Positions 10,962 to 22,986 of a DNA stretch of 64,000 nt are shown here, in pieces. Under the pieces are notes generated by a model that was not told where the DNA came from, searched no databases, and saw nothing but the letters and a program-made list of their open reading frames with translations. The stretch is from Gnetum montanum (Eukaryota; Streptophyta; Gnetopsida; Gnetales; Gnetaceae): assembly GCA_015680685.1 (NCBI GenBank), contig MNCI01017497.1, positions 121,276 to 185,275 on the forward strand, read 5' to 3'. How positions within the stretch are numbered: position 1 is the stretch's first letter; each line of letters opens with the position of its first letter. The translations under genes were made by a program, and so were the position numbers.

Positions 10962-13900
10962 CTGCAATATGTAGAGAATATCAAACCAGTCAAAAATATA
11001 TTTTGAAGTATGCACTTGACAAAATCAACACTTAACCAAGCAAAAGGTTCAGTATCAATTGTACGTTTATACATAACATTAGGTTTATCATAGTTATTAT
11101 ACTGTAAACTTATTTACTAGAATATTCATGCTTAGATGTCATAGATAAACTTTCACGTTTTGGTAATTGTTTCACATGCTTAGTTGACAAGGAACGTAGG
11201 CACCATGTACTATGCAAAAGTTCAACTATTTTGAATGTGACTCATAATCTCCCTTAGCATCTCTTACGTAAGCCCATCAAAACGTTTGCATAGCCTTCAT
11301 ACACTCAACACAGCAGAGCTGTTCGCAACAGCTGACAGGAGTCAAACATGAATTCCTATGGGGGAGGCCAGTGTCTTAAGAACACATAAATGTCTTAATA
11401 TAGTGCCTACAATATAAGCACCAAAATCACTAAAGTCATCTCGCAAGAAATTTGATTTTGTAAAGAGAGAGAGAAGATTCATTGTATTCAGCAATTGACA
11501 AACAAATGTACATCCAACCCTCTGAAAAATAAAGTAGCCAGCCAAATCTCCACTCCAAGTTAACAGGCAATCGAGATCATAAACGACAACCACATATCCC
11601 CCTGATCCATGGCATGCATGGATGCGCATACAGTTTACATGGGCATGACATGGCCACGACGCAACCTAGCATTTTGTGAATTGCAGTTAAAATTTCTATC
11701 TAATGAAGAAGCTCATAGTTAGAGAGTTGAAAGCCAATAAACACAGCGCCACCATGTTGCACCAAACATATCCTTACAAGTCTAATGATATTTTATGCAC
11801 TAAAAATAACGCTGACAGAAACATACCAACAAGTGCATAACCACATGTAAACTTTCTTACCAACGCATCTTCCACAACATGTCATTAACACCAAATATTT
11901 TTTATCTTGTTTTAGCATAACCCCTGTACTTTCAACCAATACTAGGTATAACACAGGTAAGGTAAAAAACTACAAAGTTATATGCCCTACTTCAACATTT
12001 TAATAACACATTAGTTATGAATTTAGGCAACCCCATTTTGTTGGGACAAGGCTAGGATGATGATATTAATGATTTGTTATGAATTTGAAGTTATGAATCA
12101 GGGATTAACCACCACCAAAAAAATTGGTAAACGCAATTATTAAACAAACCAAAAAGCATTTTTTGCTGGTTTCATTTGAAGTTTTTGCATTACTTGTCAA
12201 TTCACTATTTTCATAAAAGCAAGTCTTAAGGGTTCATTTGATCCTATTATCTTGGTTGATCGTTAAGATCCAAACAAATAATCTAATTATACGTCAAATC
12301 TTACGTTATTACCTGTTAAGAAAAAGGTCTACGAGTTCTTACATACCCAATTCAATGCGTGGTGTCCTCCTCACAGATAATATGTCAGGACGAGAAATGA
12401 CAGAGCCTGATGCCCTATTTCCTCTTGTAACCCTTACCTTAGTACCATCTTCCAAAATCTTTATTCCAATCCTAACTCGATAGCTGCCAAAGAAACAGTG
12501 GCAAATAATTTGGATACATCAATTTCAAACCTTGTATTAAACATTAAATAAAATTTTCTTTTTGTGAATCATTTCTACAAGAGCATAATCTTGCTTTCAA
12601 ATATTCCCATTCTATAGGCTTTAGAAATTATGACAATAAACAGAAGCTCCAATACATAAAACTTGTGGATGTAAAAATGTCTGGCAATGCTTCTTTTAAA
12701 AGATCTTCACTGACAGGTTTTAACCCAAACAAACTATATATGTTCTAAATCAAAAGCCTGAATGCCCCATACCCTGTCACAGGATCTATTATTTGTACAT
12801 TAGAGACATGAATAGGTACCTCAATTGTGAAAATTCCTCCTTCATGCTCTTCAGTTCGTCTAACATGCTTCTTTACCTGAAAGAATTGCAAATAGAATAA
12901 TTCACTCCAATTTCCTTACAAGAATATACAGATCAAAGAACATACAATGACCTATAGTGTAAATAACAGTTTTTCTTAATTCTGGGTATTCAAAAGCCTA
13001 TCCAGAGAAAAAAAGAAAAGTAATATATTTTATGGAATTGCATTATCAATGGTCGATTTAAGTATTGGAATAAAACAGCAAGGCTTCAAACTGTTCTATT
13101 ATCAAATTTTAAAAAACATAGAAATTAAGTACCAAATTTTATATCAAAAATATTTAAAAGATGTAAGGTGCTGGCAATCCATCATTTGGAATGATAGTAA
13201 GGTGCCTATTTATCAAGTCATAAAGCCTGGGTTCAACCCTAGGTGCAGCTATTCCAAAAGATGTTAGGCTTTTGCTCATCTATCAACATTCCCTTGACCC
13301 CATTTGGTAGGATGAGAATTGAGCCTTTCGCTAATGATCCTTTTAAGGTACAGGCAATCTTGAAAGGCTGAGACGATATGGTTTTGTGCATATTTGTATT
13401 AACTATGTATAACAAAAAGAAACATTGAACCTGTGAAATCTAAAAAAAATAAGCTAGGCACTGTTCAAAATTAAAAAATGAAGTCCTCCTCATATCAGAG
13501 AAGAAAGCAAAGCTAGATGACTCTTGAGCGTTGAGGTTTTGATCTTCCCTGACCTATCTCATAACAATCATTGCATTTATCTTGTAAATACACAATAAGG
13601 TTGGCAGGTCATTTGATGACAGTTTCCACAGTTGGTTTATTTAAACCAACTTAAATGTACATGTTAGCTTTGCCCAAGTGGCATATGTGCACATCAACTT
13701 AAGCCTAATCATAGTTTTGTGAAGTAGATCGGACTGTAAACAGCCTTTTTAGTTCAAAGATTTTGAGCCATAAACCATCTGGAATTGCAATTCAGAATTA
13801 CATAGAATTATGTGCTTATAGAGGCCATCATTTGGGATGATAGTAAGGTGCTTATTTCTCATATCATAAGGCATGGGTTAAAGCCTGGGCACAACTACTC

Positions 13901-16900
13901 AAAAATAGGTTGGGCTTTTTGTTTTTCTACCAGCACTCTCATGACCCCATTTGGCAGGACGAGCATTAAGCCTCCTGAGATAACCCTTCATAAAATTGTG
14001 TACTTATAAAACATTTATAGAATAAGGATTTTAAAAATTTCTTATTTTTAATCAAGAAACGCAGGAATAGCCTAGAATCACCCAAATTGAACTTCCACGT
14101 CATTAAAATAGTGGAAATCACAATTCCAGTCTGATTCAGAACAACATTTGTGGAAATGCAATCCAGAACTGCATGAAGCATAATTCCAATCGCCTTCAGA
14201 TAACTATGAACCTAAAGCCTTTTGATCTAATGTTATAACAAATGAGAAAGCTCATCCACTTAATCAAGCTATTTTTAAGTTCTAAAGGACACACATTGCC
14301 AAGATGCAGGGTGTGTGTTTTATGTATTCAATCTATCTTGAATTCAATTCAATTTGGTAATAAAGTTTTTCCTGAGCATCCTAATAGTGTAATTATTTTT
14401 ATATGCATTGTCATTAGCTATTCTTAACAATCAAATAGCATCAGATGCTACTTAGATTATTTTCATGTTCTTAGAACAAAATTTTAAACACTGTTATGCC
14501 CTACATCATCAGTGGCTCCAAGGCAGGATTTGTAAGAAGTTGCCAAATTTTAGGTCAAATTATTCTAGTTCATGAACTTTCTTCGTTCTGTATTGAAACA
14601 AAACAAAGTTTATTTGGGCTTAAACTTGACTGAAACAAAGCCTATGATCCAGTGTCACAGACATTTTTGAATGAAATATTACATAAATTTGGATTTTCTA
14701 AACATAGGTGTTTGATTCTGAAACGAGAGTTACAGCACTTCTTTTCAATGTTCCTTCAGTAGCAAAGCCCAAGATAGATTTTGCCACGGCAACAGATTAA
14801 GAAAAGCAGTTATCATATTGGCATTTTCTTTACATTATGGGTTCTGAAGCTCTAATATGCTTGATTGAGAAGTTAGTTAATAAAGATAAATTAAAGGAAG
14901 CACATCACCTTATGGCTACGTTTCACACGTCCACAGGATGAAGGGATGTGGGGCCATAGGCATGCATCGCCAAATGCAAGGATTTTTCCAGGATATAATG
15001 GAGATGCATCAGAGATATTATGTGCAGTTATCCTTGTTGGGCAGAGATCTGTGCTGCAGGCATTTGTTGATGTAGAAAATGAAATTGTAGATATCAAAAG
15101 CAGAACAGATTTGATTGAAAACTATGCTCACATGGAACAATTGGGTTGAGGATCAGCTGAATTGTGCTTGTTTGCTTGGTGATGGCCATCAGCAGCGACT
15201 GCATCCATGGCTTCTTAGTGGATGCCGCTGACAGTCTTTTGTAGCCTCAAAGGCTCTTGTGATTCCAAAAATGAATACCCTAAAAGATTCTTCAAAAATC
15301 CCCTTCCGGTCTCAACTCTCGGTGTGCAGGAAATTACTTTAAATGTCCAACATTGTTACTTTCACTTGAATTCTTTACAGATCTATGCAAATTTTTACTT
15401 TTAAAAACAACCTCTGTGCAAATCTTTACGTTTGAAAGTAGCACAGAGCTATCACCAGGATTTGGGGATACATCCCAGCGACATCAAAGCCTGCACCAGA
15501 TCTTCATTGCATCCTTGCAAATCTGGGGACATGTCCCCATCCCACGGATGTCCCAAACATGAAAACTTTCAGAAGAACGCATCCCCACATAACACTGCCT
15601 TATGGTAAAACTGATTTCGCAGATGCAGTCTTTTTATGATACAATTATCTTCCTCAAGGCTAAAGAATGATGAATCCAAAACCATGCAGAGGTGTTAGAA
15701 GAAATGTCCCCAAGCCTCAACATTAAAAACTAATTTTCAGAAAGCACCTAGTTTTATTTTCATCTGTCAGAGATAAGAACACAAACATTTTGCCTGTCTT
15801 AAAAATGTGAACAGGTTAGTCTTCCAAGAAAATATTTGGGATTCTCATTATTTCTAAAAAGGAATAAGAAAGAATTATAAATCTGCCAATGCCAGTCCCA
15901 AGCTTGGATATGAAAAGAGGAGGGTTAACGTCAGCTTGGCAACTGGCTATAAAACCTTGCGAAATCTCATGGATAAGTTCTTTTTCAGATTTTGCGGATG
16001 CTAGGGCATTCCCCAAAAGCAATGTGCAACAGTCACAGGGCCTGATTGCTATGGAAAATGGATGAGGGCTTACTAAGGTGGCCTCCAGAAATGATGCACA
16101 ACATCATTGCAAGATTGTGAAAAGTAGACAAGGGTTCCCACATCAAGGATGCGTGTGGGTAAAGAAGCAAGTCCAACAACAGAAATTTTGATTTGCAACT
16201 TGGAACATTGGCACTCTCAATAAAAAAACCTCTAAAATTACTGACGCCATGAACAGATGAAGAATCTACATTGCCTACCTCCAAAAAATAAAATGGAAAG
16301 AGGAGAATGCTAAAGATTTAGGTCAAAGTTACGAACTCTTCTACTCGGGAAAAGAAGATCACTGAAATGGAATGGGCATCATTGCTGATCAATCTATCAA
16401 AGATAAAGTGGTACAAGTATATTGCCATGGCAATCAAATTATCCGCATCAAACTTATGCTTAGAAATTAGATCATCAACATCATCACCATCTATGCTCCA
16501 CAAATCGGCCTAGAAAATTTGATCAACAGGATTTTAGAATTCCATGGATCAAGTGCTTCAAGAAATTCCCCAGCAAGAAAGTATATTCATTGGAGGGAAT
16601 TTTAATGGTCATATTGCATATATGAACATGGAATATGATAGGATTCATAGAGGGGACAAGGATTCGAAGATCACAATGATATGGGAGATTCACTACTACA
16701 ATTTGCCAGTGCATGTGACCTTGCAATTGCAGATACTTATTTCAAGAAGAGGATGGAACATTTAATTACATACAAGAGTCGTATAGATAAAACACAAATT
16801 AATTATTTCTTGCTACACAAAAGAGATTGGGCCATGTGCAAAGACTACAGGGTCATACTTGGAGAGTGCCTTGCAACTCAACATTGCCTAATGGTCATAA

Positions 16901-19900
16901 ATTTGGCTATACAGAGCTTTAAAGGTTGCACAACAAAAGGGACTAAATGCATAAAATGGTGAAATTTGAAAAAAGATAACATCACCTTATGAAGAGAACA
17001 ATTGTTTCATGAAGGCACCTAGAATTGGGATTACTCTACAAATTTAATTTGGGGCCAGATAGAAGGTTGCATTCAGAAAATTAGAAAGAACACTTTGGAT
17101 GAAATAAAAGGCAAAAAATACACCCCAAAGGAGACATGGTGGTGGAGTGATGAAGTACAACACACTATCCAAAACAAGAAAAAGTGCTTTAAAAAATGGC
17201 AGCAAAGTGGTAGCCAAGAAAAAAGGCTAATATACAAAAGGGCAAACAAGGAGGCAACTGTAGTAGTAGCCAAACCCAAACATAAGGCCTTGGATAGCTT
17301 TTATGAGAAATTAGGAACAAAGGAAGGAGAAAACTCTATTTATAAATTGGCAAAAATCAGAAACAATAATGTAAAGACATTGATAATGTCAAATGCATCA
17401 AGGAAGGAAATGAAAGAATTTTGGTAAATAATAATAATGAAATTGTGGAGAGGTGAAAATTTTATTTTCAAGAATTATTACATGAAGAATTCCCAAGAGA
17501 AGACATCCAAGAAAAAGAACCAAATTTCGCTTTGATTAATGAACTTTCTAGCTCTGAGGTAAACATAGCCTTATCAAAGATGTAAAATGAAAAAGCTATT
17601 GGACCAGATAACATTCCTATAGAAGCGTAGAAGCCATTGGAATGTACAAGAGTTTCTTGACTAGTACCATTAGTTAACAAAATTTTGAAGGATGGAACAA
17701 TTGGAGAAAAAGCTTTGTTGTTCTCATTTACAAAAATAGAGACATGCAAAATTGTGCAAACTATGAAGGGATCAAGCTAATGAGCCATACCATGAAGCTT
17801 TCAGAGAAAGTCATAGAGTAACATCTCAGACCTGAATCAACAATATCAAAAAATCAATTTGGATTTATGCCAAGGAGATCTACTATAGATTCTATTTTCT
17901 TAATACAACAATTGATGGAGAAATTCAGAAAACATAGAAATAGTCTTCATATGATCTTCATTGATTTGGAAAAAGCATATGACAAAGTGCCTAATGATAT
18001 TATTTGGTGAGCCTTGAGGGAGAAAAACATCCCTGATAAATATATTAAAATGATTCGAGACCTATATGAAGGAGCTACCACTAAAATTAGAACAGCTTGT
18101 GGAATAAAATCTAATTTTCCAATCACAATAGGTCTACATCAAAGGTCTACACTTAGCCCATACTTATTTGTCATTATTATGGATGAATTAACAAAGGAAA
18201 TACAAGATCAAATCCCTTGTATGTTATTTGCAGATGATATTGTGTTGGTGGATACAACTCACAAAAATATTACTACTAAAATGGAGAAGTAGAGAGATGC
18301 TTTAGAATCAAAAGGCTTAAAAATTAGCAGAAGACAAAATATATGGAACACAATTTTGATAACAACACAAACAGTGGTGAAATAGAAATGATAATTCAAG
18401 GCAAAGAAATCCCTCATTACAAATAGTTCCACTACCTAGGGTCAATCCTCCAATCATATGGTGAAATTGCTAAAGATATCAAAAATAGAATTGAGGGAGG
18501 ATGGTCAAAATGGAGACAAGCTAGTGGTGTTCTCTATGATAAAAGAATACCAATAAAATTAAAGGGAAACTTTTACAAGACAGCAATCAGGCATGATGTG
18601 TTATATGGTGCTAAATGTTGGGCAGTACAAAAGAGACATGAACAACAAATCAATGTGGTAGAAATGCGAATGCTTCAATAGATGTTGAATGTTACTAAAA
18701 GAGATAAACTACATAATACATACATCAGAGGAAGACTTGGAGTGGCTTCTATTTAAGATAAGCTACAAGAAAGGAGGCTTAGATAGTTTGGACATGTGCA
18801 AAGAAGATCAAACAATGAGCCTATAAACAAAGGTTTCTACATCACTGTTCTAGGAAAGCCACCAAAAGGAAGACCAAAGAAAACATGGAAAAAAAATGAT
18901 CAAAGATAATTTGAAAAAACTAAAAAATGAACAAACATCTAACTCTCCATAGAGGAAAATGGCAAAAAGAACTTATGTAGCCAACCCTATTTTGTTAAAA
19001 CAAGGCTAGGATGATGATGATGATGATGAATAAAAAAAAATTATGAATTAGAATTTTAGTGTGAATGGCTCAAAAATTGACTAATTAACAGGTTAAGCAT
19101 CTTACTATGACAAAAGATTATAGTTAATTCAACATGGTAAGTATCATACTATAGCTGAAAGATTACAAAAATTTCAAAGTCTTCTTCAATATAATGTTAT
19201 GTTTCTGAAAACCAAGATAGGAGACGAGCCTAAAGGGTGCCTCAACAAGTTATACAGCTAGTTTCTAAATATTCCCATTGTGCCCATTTTATGACTTCCA
19301 GAAGTGTATTATGACCTCGGCAATTCAAATCCATTTCATTCTCAGTGAAATTTTGGAAGCTACAGCCAGCAAAAATACAGACTTCCCTTCAACAATGAAT
19401 AAGAGTCTGCAATTATAAATAAAAATCCACAAAGGACAAACACCATTGAAGCAGCAGGAATTGAAACTGCCATGCCCTGTTTCCAAGTAAAAATATAAAC
19501 CATAACACACAAAAATTGGACAAGTTGAACTGCCCATGGTATACTGTACTTTCTAAATTACGGAGGCACAGTAAGGCAGCATCTATGAAATTAAAGTTGC
19601 AATATTCACTTTTAACTTGAATTTAACATAGATCTAGTAAGTCAGTGCCATTGTAACAGCTATTCAAGCATAAATATTGCTCATATTTCAGATGCTAAAG
19701 TGCATACAACAGTCTATCTATTATTTCCAAACGTCCATTAGATATGATAAGTAACATGAAGAAATGTTGTTTGCATTCCCAAAGAAAGAGCATTAATACA
19801 ATTATGTGTTGTCTTGTCTGGGCTATATGAGATAGAACTGAAGGTACCTAAAGGCTTTTAAAGGTAGATGATCAAAGCACCCACTTAGTATAGTAAAATT

Positions 19901-22434
19901 AAAAGAATTTTGCAAACCCACTTTTTTATTATCCTAAATACTTGTCTTAAAATGCTCCAATCTAAAATGAAGTATTAATTTCATCAAATCTTGGAATTAG
20001 ATACAATTTGTGTAACTGCAGCATGACTTGCACAAGTATCAAATCTTTTTGTCAAACATAAAGACCAGCAGCAGCAGCTATTTTCCATTTGAAACAAACA
20101 ACAACATAAGTTATATTTCTTTACAAAACACAATATTTCAATTCCTGTAGTTCCGGTAGTTCTTTTAAATTTAATATACTTGTATAACTAATTTTCTACT
20201 TGAGCATGATCTGATATCTCAATATTCCTTGCTTACATGCCAAGTTATTAGCACCTAGAGTTACAGAATACAAACCAATTATTATGAAACAACAATACAG
20301 AAAGTTCAGGCACTGAGAAATTGGCACTTAGAAAGCTTGTGACCATATGAAAGACATAATTGATCATATGTCAAATTGGTGAAGCACTAATGCCTATGGC
20401 TACATATATAATCCATTAATAATGCCTTCTTATTGAACATTATTGATAATCTAGATGTACATCAATATAAATTTTATAATTCATGAAATTCCCCTTTCCA
20501 TCATCATCATCATCCAAGCCTTATCTAAACTACACATAAAATTCTCCTTTTACTTTTCCTAAAAAGAATAACAGCAATTCAGCTCGCCACCCATTGTATT
20601 CAAAACAGAAGCTGTTGTATTTAGAACACAAATTTTTATGTACACAAAGTCTAATTTTTAAGCACCAATGAATATAGATGTGATTTATTATTGGTTTATT
20701 GGCTATCTGATTATTTGCAAGTTTTAGATCCAACATAGATAACACATATGATGTCCAAGCCATAGTTTAGAATGGAACGACTACTGTATGAATGCAAAAT
20801 AGCATGTTCAGTCATGAAACATGTGTTTCAACATATCTAAATAAAAAGAAAATGGTTAGTATACAAATGCTGGTGTCATTCTTTCCATAAGTACGACTCA
20901 TCTTGGAATAAACGATGACAAGTCAAAATTTTCATTTCAAGTCAAAATTTCTAATGGAATAGTAAAAAGGAAATATGAGAAACAGATAACAGCAATATGA
21001 AAGTATTGTTTTCAATCACAAAAGGTGTCAATGGTTTTATGGAGCCTTTTTCTTTTTTAATAACATGCTTCAGAGTACTATGCAGTCCTAATTTACAGGT
21101 GAATGATACATTGTCATGGACAACAAAGCAGCAATCTCTATACGTATCTTTCTCACCCATATCCCTTAAACAGGGTAACAATTCAGTTTATGGGAGTAAA
21201 CCAGTAAACCATTGTGTTTGATTGGCTCAGTCAGCTAATGAACAGAAAATAAAGGTGAATCGTAAACTGACTAATCATGTTGTCAGTGTTTTTATGCACT
21301 ACACTCTTTACTGGCGTAGTTAAAGCAAGCACCACAATTCACTATGACATCAAACATATGCACAGAGACATCAAAACAGGAACAGTCACCGCACATGGAA
21401 AATTGGACGCTACAAAATTCTTTATCAGGATTTTTGTTTTTAGTTCTTTGCTGATGTCTACGAAATTGGAAGCTACAAAATTCTTTCTTTCCTTACGGGT
21501 GTCTATCTCAGCCTGCAAAATTTCCAAAAGGCAAAAAAAATAAAAAAATACACCACTAAAATTCATCTAAGTTTACACGTGATGTTCTGAATCTTTTTAA
21601 CAACTTCGACAACAATACCTAATTGCATTTTTAACAGGATGAAAAAAAACAGTTTGTTTAAAGTTGTTTAGATGAAGAATTTGTGCGTGTTCAAACAAAA
21701 AATATGCGATCATCACCATTGGTGAACTGGTGTGGGCATGTAAGCATGTAAAACATTAACATTTAAATGCAAATGCCAAAATTTAAATTGAAACTATTCA
21801 CAAATCCTGAAATTCAGAAATTCGAATTGAAACGCTGTCCATAAATGCTAAAATCGTTATAAATTAAGCATCACAACCTAAAGCAAAAATTATGCCACGT
21901 ACAGCATCCAAAGAGGGTTGGAACAGAGAAAGCAGCGGAGAATAAACGGCTGCAACAGAGTTCTTCTGTAGCGTTTATTATTTTATTTTACAGGAAAGGA
22001 AGGAATTCTTTGAATGAAATTGGCTATCAGCGTCTTTAATAATAAGCGTTCATATGTACTTCTGCCATTAATTTTTCCGTAGCAATCATCTAATGAATTT
22101 AAGCAAGCAAATGCAAACACATGGGCAATTAAATGAAGCAGAGGTTAGCGAGAAAAGAATAAATACCAGGTTTTTCCCTTCAACTATGACCCGGTTCTGG
22201 GACCTAACAACTTCTTTGATAACACCGACCTCGCCTTTGTCCTTTCCCGCAATTATCATAACCTTCTCGAGAGCAACAACCGAACAGTGAGCATCGTATA
22301 ATCCGATAAAAACAATTGAGACAACAGTCCAAAAGAGATGAAGAAGAGCAAAGCAGCAAAAGAAGAAGCAGAACCTCGTCACCTCGCAGGATCTTCCATG
22401 TGCGAATAAGTTTTTCAGCGGCCTTCCACCCCAT
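10879..22434 (-). CDS. uL24m: Mitochondrial-type ribosomal protein uL24 (KOW), five exons
   Basis: Spliced CDS on the minus strand: 22434-22375, 22262-22167, 12876-12773, 12483-12347, 10961-10879; 480 nt, 159 residues plus stop. Every junction is GT-AG and the frame stays open. Exon 1 starts MGWKAAEKLIR; exon 2 carries the KOW motif (AGKDKGEVGVIKEV) and SQNRVIVEGKNL; exon 3 VKKHVRR and HEGGIFTIE; exon 4 LEDGTKVRVTRG; exon 5 GPKDTK and ends GLPDL. From memory, this matches in length and order the plant nuclear bacterial-type L24 protein assigned to mitochondria (Arabidopsis At5g23535). uL24 binds 23S/26S rRNA and starts large-subunit assembly. An in-frame TAA lies just upstream of ATG 22434, so that start is firm. 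No cleavable presequence is evident. Intron 2 is 9290 bp; introns 1, 3 and 4 are 112, 289 and 1385 bp. Intron 1 could alternatively end three bases earlier, adding one Lys. Confidence 0.93.
12021..12075 (+). mobile_element. 3' tail scrap of an RTE-type LINE
   Basis: Contains CAACCCCATTTTGTTG, then GGACAAGGCTAGGATGATG, the same end as the LINE at 16180-19035 (18983-19030), followed by a short degenerate GAT-type repeat. Lies in intron 4 of the uL24 gene, antisense to it. Confidence 0.7.
12347..12483 (-). CDS. uL24m: uL24 exon 4
   Basis: Completes the Gly codon, then YRVRIGIKILEDGTKVR, SGSVISRPDIL and TPRIEL. Acceptor TTTGGCAG; donor GTATGT, a consensus plant 5' splice site. Unspliced reading would hit a stop two codons later. 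Confidence 0.92.
12773..12876 (-). CDS. uL24m: uL24 exon 3
   Basis: Starts VKKHVRRTEEHEGG after a CTTTCAG acceptor and ends DPVT plus two bases of a Gly codon before donor GTATGG. Joins exon 2 in phase 0 after the 9290-bp intron. Confidence 0.92.
13165..13340 (+). repeat. SINE-like dispersed repeat, copy 1
   Basis: Shares with 13815-13985 the order atcatttggaatgatagtaaggtgc, a B-box-like GGGTTCAACCCT, then ggtgcagctattc, gttaggcttttgctcatct and gaccccatttggtaggatgag. A third partial copy is at 22750-22880. The B box suggests a tRNA-related head, but no clear A box was identified. Confidence 0.5.
13815..13985 (+). repeat. SINE-like dispersed repeat, copy 2
   Basis: Second copy of the family at 13165: gccatcatttgggatgatag, gggttaaagcctggg, ttgggctttttg, gaccccatttggcaggacgag, in the same order and orientation about 650 bp further on. 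Confidence 0.5.
14517..14880 (+). pseudogene. L1-type LINE reverse transcriptase scrap
   Basis: The frame from about 14518 reads SKAGFVRS-QIL-QIILVHEL, then LKLD-NKAYD and EILHKFGFSK, the plant L1 RT signatures (AGFV.GRQI.D.I.LVHE, LKLD.SKAYD, FGF). Near 14830 MGSEALI resembles the SEALSRLI block. A stop replaces one residue before NKAYD and frames shift. A distinct LINE family from the one at 16180. Confidence 0.75.
16180..19035 (+). mobile_element. RTE-type LINE, near full length but inactivated
   Basis: An apurinic endonuclease region opens with TWNIGTLNKK at ~16200, then ELFYSGKE and IYAPQIGL, and EKIF-like SIFIGGNFNGHI at 16570-16620. Next come ADTYFKKRMEHLITYKS and LATQH blocks (16681-16962), and KETWWWSDEVQ, GENSIYKLAKIR (17095-17427). 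RT follows: IGPDNIPIEA, CANYEGIKLM, NQFGFMPRRST, IDLEKAYDKVP, GLHQRSTLSPYLF and LFADDIVLV (18014-18292, catalytic ADD intact). The C-terminal VEMRML, RFGHVQRRS-like block ends near 18900. The tail is a (GAT)n run plus poly-A at 19008-19032. Several stops and frameshifts kill it. It lies antisense within intron 2 of the uL24 gene. Confidence 0.9.
20491..20530 (-). mobile_element. 3' tail scrap of the RTE-type LINE, minus strand
   Basis: On the minus strand reads GATAAGGCTTGGATGATG followed by more GATG units, the terminal block of the LINE family ending at 19030. A severely 5'-truncated insertion is the simplest reading. Confidence 0.6.
22167..22262 (-). CDS. uL24m: uL24 exon 2 (KOW motif)
   Basis: Thirty-two codons, VMIIAGKDKGEVGV to VEGKNL, phase 0 at both ends. 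The KOW glycine and basic residues that contact rRNA are present. Acceptor ...GAGAAG is weak in pyrimidines; donor is GTATTT. It opens the 9.3-kb intron. Confidence 0.92.
22375..22434 (-). CDS. uL24m: uL24 exon 1 (coding part)
   Basis: Twenty codons, MGWKAAEKLIRTW to GDE. The donor after GAG is GTTCTG. This is the N-terminal helix conserved in the plant mitochondrial-type L24. Confidence 0.9.
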
Positions 22435-22740
22435 CCTGGTCGCTGTACCAGTGCACAATTCTTAGAGCGAGCTCATATCACTCACACCCGTGATTAGCAA
22501 TAGCAATCTCCCTGCATGCGTAACACCCAGAGTCCACTCCACACAGATGGAAGGGTCAAACAAAAACCTGACTGGCCCACCATCCACCACCAAAGTTTCA
22601 TCCACGCTTCGCTTGTCACTCTCCGGACGGTAATCTACGCAAAGCCTTTCGGGCTGCGAAATGATTAACAGGAGAAATTTCAATCGTAACAATATTTCCC
22701 TACCTTTAGAACTTCACACCGGGTGTTCCAACCCGAATTT
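22435..22740 (-). promoter_or_regulatory. Presumed promoter and 5' UTR of the uL24 gene
   Basis: Noticeably richer in GC and CpG than its surroundings, directly upstream of ATG 22434, and bounded above by repeats from 22745. No convincing TATA box was found, so the assignment rests on position and composition. Confidence 0.5.
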
Positions 22741-22749
22741 AGGCATGTA

Positions 22750-22985
22750 ACCATAGGTCAAAATTTCAGTTTGAGCTGAGCTTAGGTGCAGTTATTTAAA
22801 GAGGTTAGGCTTTCACTCATCTGTTTAACCTTTTTAGGACCTTACTTAACCCTTTGAGTACTTAGTGAGATGAGCACTCGAGTTCCAAGTGATGATACTT
22901 ATATGCTCGAATTATAATCTTATTTGAAACTTCCAAATTAAAAGTCTTACCACTAAACTAACATTTCATTGTCAAATTATAACTT
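22750..22985. repeat. SINE-like repeats, two partial pieces
   Basis: 22750-22880 resembles the plus-strand family at 13165 (cttaggtgcagttatt, gaggttaggctttcactcatctg). 22905-22985 on the minus strand reads TTAGTTTAGTGGTAAGAC, an A-box-like word shared with 7850-7920. Both lie immediately upstream of the uL24 promoter region. Confidence 0.45.
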
Positions 22986-22986
22986 C

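Larger units (their letters stand above)
12877..22166 (-). other. Giant intron 2 of the uL24 gene (9290 bp)
   Basis: Defined by donor GTATTT at 22166 and acceptor TTTCAG at 12877. It holds SINE-like repeats (13165-13340, 13815-13985), an L1-type RT scrap (14517-14880), a near-full RTE-type LINE on the opposite strand (16180-19035) and a LINE tail scrap (20491-20530). The stretches 15150-16180 and 19040-20490 show no recognisable gene. Large intron size made of transposons is typical of conifers. Confidence 0.85.

Noticed and set aside
11342-11629. 95-residue minus-strand open frame in intron 4 of the uL24 gene
   Set aside because: No recognisable domain, no splice context, and it lies wholly within a well-defined intron.
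14946-15149. 67-residue + strand frame (MWGHRHASPNARIF...)
   Set aside because: Coding-like in parts, but I recognise no family and it follows an L1 scrap. Kept out as a gene.
22086-22458. Continuous minus-strand frames of 84 and 98 residues at the uL24 start
   Set aside because: They read through introns 1 and 2. Only the segments corresponding to exons 1 and 2 match the ribosomal protein.
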